From: Aristolochia californica | Lineage: Eukaryota; Streptophyta; Magnoliopsida; Piperales; Aristolochiaceae | Length of the DNA stretch: 64,000 nt | Assembly (NCBI GenBank): GCA_029961685.1 | Contig: JARWKL010000001.1 | Coordinates: 57,337,314 to 57,401,313 of the forward strand | Direction of reading: 5' to 3' | Shown: positions 10,905 to 22,700 of the stretch, in pieces | Numbering within the stretch: position 1 is the first letter of the stretch | How the letters are laid out: the number at the start of each line of letters is the position of its first letter | Position numbers and translations under genes: made by a program | The notes under the pieces: generated by a model | Seen by the model: only the letters and a program-made list of their open reading frames with translations | Database searches by the model: none | Told to the model about the DNA's origin: nothing

Positions 10905-13754
10905 ATGCAAGGAGTAGCCACTGGCATTGGCTACGGCCTCAAATACCAGGTGAGAGATCTGCAAATTCTGTGGCAAAGCCCTGGAAAATAAAATCCTAGT
11001 AGTATCTCTTCACATGTGGCTATCTTTTCCAGGCAAGATGCATTGCGGACGTCAAAGCGGACAAGGACCATACAAGCTTCCTCGCTGGAACTCTCAGCCT
11101 CAAGGAAGAAAACGAGGTTTTTAGCGTTATGTAATTTTTTTTTTTTTTTTACTCTTTTCAAATAATGCTCGTTGTTCGATACAGATTATAATTCCAAACT
11201 CGGAAATCATTTATCAGTTGCTTCTCTTGTAAATTATATCACTGTTATCTCGTCAGGTTCATTTGATCAGGCTTTCACCGACTGGAACGGAGCTTATTTG
11301 TGAGGGATTGTTTTACCACCCCAATGAGATCTGGGATCTTGCATCTTGTCCGTTCAATCCCCGTGTTTTTTCGACTGTGTTTGCTTCTGGTAGGTTAATT
11401 TATGGCTTCGTGTAAAATTCCATAATATTCATCAAATGAAGGGCGCATTATGTTTGATAGGTGGGAAGGAAATCAATGTACGGCCATTCAAAAACATAAC
11501 GTACGTATTTGGTCGAAGATGACACTAATTTATATATTGTAAAAAATTAGTGTTGAGGACAATCACTTTTCAACTGATGCTTGAAATATGTAGTTTCATG
11601 TATTTTGTGGCTTTGTTGGTCCTCTTGTAACATCATGTATCTTGGTTAAATCATGTCATTACACATTCATGATACTGCAAGTTTTCTCATTTTGAAGCTT
11701 GTGCAATTTTACATCAGGGAGGCTTGTCTTATTTTACTTTCTTCTAGAATATCTCTCCTGCATCACATTTGATATTGGATTTGCAGCCTTTGCTTAACTT
11801 GAGCATCAATGATATCTGGTGGTTTATACTGTTTTTCCTCATTGTGATCGAAGGAGAATCATGTGGAGCAGCAATTTGGGAGATCCCTGAAGCATATGGC
11901 CAATCAAATGCCCCACAGTTGGAACAGCTTGTCTCTCTTGATGCGCATACTTCTAAGATCAAATGGTAAGATTCTCTTATTATTTTTAGTGATAGGATAT
12001 GTATGGCATATGCCATTTAATCTTGATTTTGTATTTTGTTTGCTTTAGATAGCCGATTCTTCACTTTGTTGAGCAAAATTCATTTACTAAATTCACAAAA
12101 GAAGGACATAGGTTTTCACAGTAATATCTTTGTAGTGAATGGAAAGATGGAGTAATATCAAATACTCAAATAACCCAAGTCTTTCATTACTGCCAAATAA
12201 ACTAGTGTTTGTTGACACCAAAGGAATCATTACTAGTAACTGAAGTAAAAGGGAACTCCTTTTCAATGGGAAACACTGCAGCTAACACTTGTTAATCCAT
12301 TATAATTCACCTCCATACAAAGTGCATAAGATTAAATTAAGAAAACACTTTTGATGTGCTGTGGCACCTCTATCTCTAACCTTCCCTATTTTAACATCTT
12401 TCAAAAGTACCAGCAAGTCCCAATCCCAACTTGTAGAAGATTGGTAATTTCTTTTTTCATCAATAATTACATGCAATTTTGACTATAGGCTATCTGTATA
12501 TAGAAACCCCAAGCTTTTCAACCATCCTGAAAAATTAATTAACTGCACACCCTGCCTCCTCTATGTTCTTGACGCATCTTTGTCTTGAGTCTTTCAGTGA
12601 CATGTTTCAGTAGTTTCATTCAAAACCTTAGCACATGTTAAATATGCACTAATGCCCAATGAAGGGGTTGAACCCCCTCGTGTGGCATTAGTGCATATTC
12701 CACATGTGCTTAGATTTTGAATCTCCATGAACTCCTTTTCAATGGGAAACACTGCAGCTAACACTTGTTAATCCATTATAATTCACCTCCATACAAAGTG
12801 CATAAGATTAAATTAAGAAAACACTTTTGATGTGCTGTGGCACCTCTATCTCTAACCTTCCCTATTTTAACATCTTTCAAAAGTACCAGCAAGTCCCAAT
12901 CCCAACTTGTAGAAGATTGGTAATTTCTTTTTTCATCAATAATTACATGCAATTTTGACTATAGGCTATCTGTATATAGAAACCCCAAGCTTTTCAACCA
13001 TCCTGAAAAATTAATTAACTGCACACCCTGCCTCCTCTATGTTCTTGACGCATCTTTGTCTTGAGTCTTTCAGTGACATGTTTCAGTAGTTTCATTCAAA
13101 ACCTTAGCACATGTTAAATATGCACTAATGCCCAATGAAGGGGTTGAACCCCCTCGTGTGGCATTAGTGCATATTCCACATGTGCTTAGATTTTGAATCT
13201 CCATGAACTCCTTTTCAATGGGAAACACTGCAGCTAACACTTGTTAATCCATTATAATTCACCTCCATACAAAGTGCATAAGATTAAATTAAGAAAACAC
13301 TTTTGATGTGCTGTGGCACCTCTATCTCTAACCTTCCCTATTTTAACATCTTTCAAAAGTACCAGCAAGTCCCAATCCCAACTTGTAGAAGATTGGTAAT
13401 TTCTTTTTTCATCAATAATTACATGCAATTTTGACTATAGACTATCTGTATATAGAAACCCCAAGCTTGTCAACCATCCTGAAAAATTAATTAACTGCAC
13501 ACCCTGCCTCCTCTATGTTCTTGACGCATCTTTGTCTTGAGTCTTTCAGTGACATGTTTCAGTAGTTTCATTCAAAACCTTAGCACATGTTAAATATGCA
13601 CTAATGCCCAATGAAGGGGTTCAACTAGCAAATGCAGAAAATCTACAAGCTTTAAGATATGGAGATTCAAAATCTAAGCACATGTGGAATATGCACTAAT
13701 GCCACACGAGGGGGTTCAACAAGCAAATGAAGAAAGTCTAGAAGTTTTAAGATA

Positions 13755-13785
<31 letters not shown>

Positions 13786-16700
13786 TTGAATTTATTGCAA
13801 GAAAAGAAAATACATTAAGGGAGACCTCCTCTTATAACAAGAGATTGGAGGGAGGGGCCCAATTTAGCATAAGAATCAACAGCCGAATTGGCTGATCTAA
13901 GTACACGAGACCAGGTACAAGAAATATAAGAAACAAGATCCATAATGTCAAGAAACAACTGCCAATGACGCCAGGGTGGGAAAGTGGAGGACGAGCACCA
14001 CCCAATGACCACCCTGGAGTCGCCTTTCACAATGAGTGGGCCACTAAAATGCTCGTGGAAGATGCGGAGGTCGTGGAGGAGGCCGGAAAGCTCAGCTGTA
14101 ATCGAGTCTGCAATGCCAAGAGGTCAGGAGTAGGAGATAAGAGGGGTGCCCTCAACACCGAATATCACATCACCAAAACCTGCACTCCTAGAATTACCAA
14201 ATGCGCTACCATCAAAGTTGAGCTTGAAGTGACCAGCCGGAGGGGGAGTCCAAACAGCCACGTGGGGGGGTGGGGAGCGGACATCTAGAAGCTTTAAGAT
14301 ATGGTGATTAGTGTCTATTATGCCATACCTTTTATTGAGCCACTTTAATAAATTTGACAAGAATTAACCTGAGACTCCTGCACAGTGTCTGCACTAAAAA
14401 GTGCATTGTTTGGTTGTCTGTTTCAGATCTCAACCATGTATATAGTCTCTTCCTTTTTATCCTTTGGAATCTTGTAAAGATTCAGCTCTTTTAATTAGAT
14501 TTAATAAGTTCTTGTTCACTAAAACTTCGATCACCTCTAACAGCTGTCTTGATTTCATCATGATGTCTCAGGATGTACTTTTTTTTTGTTGTTGTTGAAG
14601 GAAATAAGTAATTGACACCTCTTTGCTGCCCTTTGAGGTCTTTTCCTTTGAAGCTTTTTGAACACTCCAACTGAGCCATTTTTTCATAATTTGATGCTTG
14701 GAATTGAAAAGCACATTTTGCATTTTATTTTTTATTTTTTATTTTCTTATTTTCTTTGCAAATCAAAAACTACTAGTCCTAATATTTTCTATCCTCACGA
14801 TTTTACATACCTTCAGAACATCATTAGTAGTTAGCCCTTTTATGATCTTATATGATAGATCAAGCTGTTTAAATCCTTTGTTGTGAATCTGAAAATTCAG
14901 AGAACTTTACTTCTCAAAAGTAATAAATTGATTGGTCATTTGAACTGGATTGTTTTGCATAAAAGGTATACTGGTATCTGTGTTTATAGGATATTGGGTT
15001 TATTTTTAAGATAAATATAATAGTGCATTTTTTATAAAACAAATAAAGAAGTGTATGATGAATGTACATTGCAGTTATTCTTTTTATTTATGTGATAGTG
15101 GTAAAATTTGTTTTTTTAAAATTCGTTCATCCTGTTCATATTTTGCAATCTTACGAACATCCTATCCTTGCACAAAGATTTGATTTTCTCAGAATTTTTT
15201 GATTTATTTATTTATAAACTGCAACCTTAAACAGTGTGCTCTGGTGGCCTTCTGGAAAGCATGATCAACTGATCAGCATGGATGAGGAAAATATTTTTTT
15301 CTGGAACTTAGATTCTTCAGCAAAGACTGCGAAGGTTTGGTCATGCTATTTTTTGGCTTATTGGTAGTTGCAAATGTTAATAAATGTAAGACTATTGTGT
15401 TGCTAATATAAGAACCCTTGATATCTAATTATTTTTTGGTTCTAGATTATGCATTTTCTTACTTTTGAATATAAGATGTTGAGAACATAAAAAGTTCTGA
15501 ATGAAAGGAAAGGGGGGAGCTGTGAATCTGATGTTTTTGTTACCATTCAATTTGCTTAAATATATTAAAAGTTTCAGTGCAAAAGGTGTAATAAAACCCT
15601 CATGACTAGAGATCACATAGGACTTGTAAAAATATGAGATTGAAATAATGAAAGAGAAAAAGATAAGAAAGAAAGAAAGAGGAAGATTAAAAAGCAGTGT
15701 GAGGGAGGCTGCTCTCATTAGGGGTTAAACTTCACCCTTAACAATATTTATATCACTTAAGTGGAAAAGGGGACAAACAACAAAAATACCCCTTAGTACG
15801 TGTGCTCATAATACACTTGAGTATAGAGTCATAAAAGAAAAAATAGGCCAGACTTATAGACTAACTTCCTGTACTGCTGTCTAACCACTAGGGATAGATA
15901 ACACAGGGTAGAATTACCAAAAAATCCCAAATACACAACCACTTTTTTTTTTTTTTATAAGAGTGCGCTTTTTTATGCGAGAAGCCAGAACAAAGAAAGG
16001 CCTAGGAGAGGAAACCCCTTACAACAAGGGCTTTGAGGGTGATCCATTCTCTAGACAAGGAATCAGCCATACAATTAGTGGACCTAGGAACATGAATCCA
16101 GGAGCAAACAAGAGGGCAAAGGTCACTAATTTCAAAGTAACAGCTCCAAAGGCTCCAAGGGGGTCTTCCTTCAGGAGCACCAAGAGATAACCACCGCCTT
16201 CAACAATCAAGGGACATTGGAAGTGGTCTTCCAAGATCCTTACCCCGCACCTTAGAGCTTGAAGCTCGGCTGTAGTAAAGTCCTTCGTGCCAAGAGGGCC
16301 ATAGGAGGTGAGAACACTGCCAGAGGAGTCATGAAAAACACCCTCAAATCCTGCTGGACCTGAGTTCCCTGGAGAAGAATACACAAACCACTTAGTATTT
16401 TAGCAGAACTGTAGTTCTTACACTGATATTCTATTATTATATCTTGAAATCCGCTTACAAAGTTTGCTTCTAACTATCTACATTTGTCAATTGCAATTTT
16501 CCATATCTGCTTGTTCTCTCTTTCTTATTTGAAAGTTTGCTTGTTGGCAACTGGTCCTTTTCCTAAAAGCAAAAGATAACAATGTTATATAAATTGGACC
16601 AGTCATAGAGTTGGTGACATGGTCAATTCCAGTCCGACCATCAACCCGTCCATCGTTTTGTACTTTTCATATTTAACAACATCCTAGTAAACTTAAAGCA

Positions 16701-19700
16701 TATAACTTTTCCAAAGTTATTATAACACACAATGTTTGGTGCTTACTTGTAAAGTCGTTTGAATGTACAGATTTGTTGCTTGGCTCAAGTACTTTCAGTT
16801 TTGGAATTTGAATTTTGACATCAATAACCGTTGGGTGGGAGGGGGGCTTCCCCTTCTTCATCTTTTTGTGGGAAACTGAAATTTGCAAAAAGTTTAGTGT
16901 AGGAGAGATTAAGGCTTAGAGACTATTCTACCCTATTTATAATTTAATTAATAGTACAAATTATAGTAATGTCCCTACTCTCCTTAAACCCTATGAATCT
17001 AGTTTTTATAAGAAAACGCTTTCTTAGAAAACAATGAAACTAAATAAACTCAGAATTAAAACTTCTTAGACTCCCTCCTCAAACAGGAGTGTATACCTTC
17101 AACTTGTTAAAAAATAAGTCTCACATTATTCCCTATTCTAAGCACAAGAAAAAAGGATAAATTGGTTTTCATAAATCTGCAGCTTGTCTTTGTTATGTGG
17201 CATTGGTTCTGGAGTTTGCACTTGTATGATAATTTTTGGACTAAAATTCATCACCAGTTGGGGAATATATGTCATTCAGCCTTTGGACATAATAGGAAAT
17301 ATTCAACTTTTTTTTTTCTCCTTGTCGTGGATAGCACACCACATCAACATGTCCAATTGGACAAAACATTTAGAATAGAAAAAACAGTGAAGGGGAGGTC
17401 TCCCTTGATGTGTCTTCTCTTTCTTTTAAATAAAATTATCAACATTTCAAAAAAAAAAAAAAAAACTGTGAAGGGGGCTCTCTCAACGTAGGTAATAGGT
17501 AGAGATATGTGGGTGACACAAATAAGAAAATTTGAAATAAAATAAAAACATATTATATGATTTCAAACACAAGGTAGTGATAATAATCACTAAGTAGGAA
17601 AACTTATCTCTCAAGGATGGCATAAAAAATCCATTGAGGAGCAATAGTAGGAGACCATCCACTTTCAAGTGCAGCAGTAGGAAACCACCCACTTAAGTCT
17701 AAGTTGTCACCAAGGACAAAATCACTTCGAATATCTTGTCACCAGGGAACCTCTTCACAATTTCAGGTAGAAGCGAACATCCAAAAGAATACCAAACCTT
17801 GTGGTACAATCCACACTGCTGTAAGGTTGAGAAGCATGAATAATCCAAAGTGCACATCAATATGAGACTTCAATGGTAGAATTGACCAAAAAAACTGTCC
17901 ACAAAATCAACCATAATATTGACCAGAAAATTAAATCAGCATAGTTGAGATACCAACATTTGTCGAGAAGAAACCTATGTTCAGGTGAGGGGATGAACAG
18001 GTGTTTTGGGAGAAAACACGAAGATGAGGTCTTTGGTAGTCATCAATTACCGTTCATTGGTTTGCTCTCTTTGGGCCAAATGAGAATTATTGATTTGGCT
18101 TTTCAATTACCGTTCTCTTTGGTTTGCTCTCTTTGGGCCAACTTGTGTAATTGCTGCTAAGGCTTGTAGTCGCAAAGTTCCATTTTCTGTTTTTGCGCCA
18201 AGATGGTCCTCCATGCGCGCGCTCTTGCCTTGCGCAAAGCGCCTATCTCCTGCGCCTACGCTTGCGCCGCGCGCCTCTTCGTGTATTGATGCTACCGCAC
18301 CGCGCGTGGTGCGCGTGAAGCAAGTGCCGTCTGCTGCGGTATGCGGGGATTCAGCCGCATGCGTGTAAGGTGCTGGTCCTTCTTGCTCCATGTGCACCAA
18401 GCTCTGGCTGGTCTCTTCCTCGTAAGAGATAGGTGTATCCACCTTCCTGCTCAGTGCGTCCGCAGCACCATTTGACTTCCCCGCCTTGTACATCATCTCA
18501 AAATCAAACTCGGCCAAGAAATCTTGCCACCGGGCCTGTTTTGGACTGAGCTTTTTCTGTGTAAGAAAGTAACTAGAAGCAACATTGTCAGTTTTTACAA
18601 TAAATTTGGAGCCTAAGAGATAGTGCCTCCAAAGACGTAAACAATGCACTACCGCCGTCATTTCTCTTTCTTGTACAGTGTACCGTTGCTCAGTTTCATT
18701 GAGCTTCCTACTCTCATAAGCGACTGGGTGTCCTTCTTGTTCAAACACACCCCCAATGGCATAATTTTAGGCATCGGTATGTACCTCAAATGGCTTGCTG
18801 AAATCAGCAAGGTGAAGCACTGGTTCAACCATCATGGTATCCTTCAGCCGCTGGAATGCTCCTTGGCATGAGTCCGTCCATTGCCATTTTTGGTCCTTCT
18901 TTAGGAGATCGGTCAAGGGGGCTGCTATAGCTGAGAAACCCTTGATAAACCTCCTATAATAGTTTGCCAAACCAAGAAAACTTCTAAGCTCACGCACCTT
19001 GGTAGGGATTGACCAATCACGCACAGCCTCCACCTTCTTGCTGTCCATCCATATCCGTCCTTCCCCTATCCAATGTCCAAGAAAGGACACCTCTTGCAAC
19101 CCAAAGGAACACTTCTCCTTCTTGACATATAGCTGATTGTGTCTCAATTTCTTGAACACTTTTCGAAGATGTTCTTTGTGCTCTTCCATACTCTTCAAAT
19201 CCTCTCAGCCAATTCGGAGTTGGCTGATGCTCCTCAATAGTCTTTTGAACGAATTCCTCCCAATTCGTACAAAGGTTCTCAACACTATCCAACCGATGTT
19301 CAAGAGTAGAAAAACGAAAGTTAACATCACTTACTTGATCTTTGCCTCTTGAAGCATCTTCTCCACTTGTGGAAGCCATTGATTGCAACGTACGCTCTGA
19401 TACCAGTTGTCACGCGGTTAGATTTGGGCTAGGTCCGTCTAGCCAAGCGGAATATCTACCCCGTGCGGCCTAGCTCTTCCGAAGAACTAGTCAGCCTCCT
19501 TGAGCCTCGGATCCTCCAACCAATACTTCACACAAGAAGTTGCAAGCCAAATGGGACAATGAAAACACCAAAGTATAGAAGAGAAAAGCCTACTTTGTAT
19601 TGAGAATACAAGATTACAAAGGGTGGCCAAACACTCTTGAAGGTCAAGGCTAAAAACTCTCTCTATACACCAAAAGAGTAAAGAAGGCTAAGGATTTTTC

Positions 19701-22700
19701 GACCCTTTTACAATGGGAGAGGCCTCTCTATTTATAGTCTCTCCCTAGGCCTTTTGAAATCTCTAAAAACGCTCAAAAATCCGTCAGTCTACGCATGGAA
19801 AGTTTATGATAGCATAATTTTAAATCAAAATAAGTTATACAAAATGCACAAAAGTCCAAATAGTAACTGCAGACCATGAAATGTATGGAGAGTGGGTTGT
19901 ATTAGGTCTGAGACAGACATCTTGAATTGTCTTGAATGTGGCCAAATCCGAGATGACTCTGCCAGGATGCCTAATACAGGGCATGGGATGCCTTGCAAAG
20001 ACGTAAACTGTGTGGTTCAACTTAAACATCAAAAGAAAGTTATGACTTTGTTGGCGATCTTTGCTAGAGTTTAGATATTTATTGATATCTGCTTTCCAAT
20101 TTTCTTTATGCTGAGTTAGGTTCAGATCATTTTGCATTTAGGTAATAGCACAGGAATCCATTGGTATGCTGCACAACTTATCTGGTGGAGCATGGGATCC
20201 ACATGACCAGAATACTGTAGCTGGAACTTGTGATTCTTCTGTTAAATTTTGGGATCTCCGTACAATGAAGTAAGTTTTTCTGTCCCACTTACCATGCAGG
20301 ATTCCTGGAATTGTCACTCTTACTCTTCCCTCAGAAAGTGAAGGATAAAATGTAGAAATTGATTGGATTCCACGTAGTAGTAATGTCAATCTATTCATTG
20401 TACTAAACGTCATGTGGTACAGACTATTTTCATGTAGAATCACAATGTATATTCCATATTCCATCCTCGTATTACTGTACTGCTTGTTTTCAAGACTTAT
20501 CTTTTAAGTAATTTTGCTTCCATTGTATAATCTCAGATACCTTAGAAAAAGGTGCTTTTTTTAATGTTTCAGTGGTCTCTGTGATCAGTTCTGTACGTTA
20601 GTTAAAGGCATTAAATTTTTTTATTTTATTTTTTTGAAATATTTTGATCAGACGGAGCATTATGTCAGATGTACCTAGTTATTTAGTTTTCTTTGGCTTC
20701 GAATTTCTTTTCTTTTTTCTCTAAATGATCTATACTTGATATCTTTTCAGGAAGGCAAACTCTATAGAGTGTGCCCATGTTCGTAATGTTGATTTCAACC
20801 CCAAGGAGCAATTTGTACTTGTAAGTGCTAATGCTGATTCTCTAGCAAAAAAAAAAAAAAGAAGTTTCCTTTGCCTCTGGATTGAAATAAAATTCACAAT
20901 TTCAAAAAGTTAAAAAAGTGCTAGATGTGGATGTTTTATATTTCCAATTTAAGCATTTTGGTAAATTTAGAATCACCTTAGCATGTAGGATGTCTTCAAA
21001 AAGTTCAGTGATTTGCTTCTTTAGTCATGTGGTTCTGAAAATTCGATTCCTTCCATAACCTTATTTTATTGTAAATTTCTAGGTGCCTGTCATTATGGAG
21101 TACTGAATCTGTTATTTGACATTTTCTATTAGTATCAAAATTTGTGTGTTGTGGCTAAGTCACTGCGTTTACAGGTTACTGCAGAGGATGAGTCTGGGAT
21201 AAACATTTGGGATCTCAGAATGCCGAAGGTTGCAGTTAGAAAATTTCCAGGGCATGCACATTGGTATCTCCTCCTCTCTCTTTCTCTTTCTCTCTCTAGC
21301 CCTGTTTACGATGTTCTATAATATTTGCCTAAAGTATGCTTCTTGCTCTTTCTCCTCCTTCATAGATTGATTTTTTTGTTCCTCGTAGACTTCTGATTTA
21401 AAAACTGCAGTGTATGCTCAATACATGCTCCAAATCCTACTTTTGAACAAAATGAAGGACGAAGTGGACCTCATTTTCAGTGTAGGATCTGAATTTTCAT
21501 AGGAAGCTCAGGCAACCCTGGTCTGGCTAGCTGAGGGAGGCTTTTTTAGTGTCGTGGTGAATAAATTCTTCTCATTTATTCAGGGCCTATTGTAGTTGCT
21601 GTCTTGATGGAAGTCGAAATAAATTCTTTTGTCCATGGGCTGTGGACCTATTTAGAGAGGTACTCAAGGCCTCTAGAGGTTGATGATGATTCATTGATAA
21701 TAGCAGGTCGGTGCAAGAAACCAGTCATCGTCCCTGGTGTCTATAGTCCTTAGAATAAACCCAAGTCATGCACATGGTCTTCCTATCACATGAAAACGAA
21801 TTCCTCTTTTTAGAAACAGCTTTGTCAGGACAAGCTTGCTGAAAAGAAGGATCACCGCCCTCTGGTTGTGTGCATTCCAAAAACACCCCTATAGCTTTTT
21901 CCCTTTGTAAAAAATAAGAGAAACTGAGAAAAATAGAAAAGAAAGAGAAAAGAAAGAAGAGAGAAGGAATTCGAGAAGTGCTGTAGAGTGCAGCATGCTT
22001 GTCAGAGGTCAAAATTCGACCTCTCTTTATTAAATAGGTCAGTTAAGTGAAAACTTAGTACAATGATATAAATGCTCCTCTAGACTCAATTATTTATATC
22101 TTCTAGCACACACATCATATAAACCTGAAAATTGAACCCTATATACATTATTTAGATGAATGCTTTGCTAACCCTAGAGGGGAAAAAAACCATCTATGGA
22201 AAATGACTACTTTGATACCTGTTGAATTTCTAGAAAAGAGAAAAACTTCACTAACTTGTTGTAATTTGATTACATAAACTTTATTTATAATAGCGGAAAC
22301 AAGTAGAATCCAATTACAGTTAAATTACCCTTGTCCTAGTTACACCTAAAGTTAAACACTAAAAGATTAGTCTTAGAGTAATTGAACAACAGAACATAAA
22401 TAGAAGACTAACATAAATAAAATATCTTTAATTGAGACTTTTCTATGAGACCTCCTGTGAGAGTTCAGTAACACTCCACCATATTAATTCTTGCTCTGAA
22501 AGACTTCTTGTTGTGAGAGTCATGTAAGAGTCTTCTATATCTATTCTTCAACATTCCCCCTCAAGTAGGAGTTTATAACTTCAGCTTGTAATGAAAAAGA
22601 GTCTTGGTCTTCAATTGTTTTTTGCTGAAATATTTTTTTTTATAGATGCAAAAACATTATCTTTTGTGCTACCATTTTCTTGAATTTTTTGGTAAAATTA

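Noticed and set aside
18090..18368. Plus-strand open frame rich in Ala, Pro and Arg
   Set aside because: It is the reverse-strand shadow of the GC-richer Ty3/gypsy relic, whose minus strand reads clear RNase H motifs.
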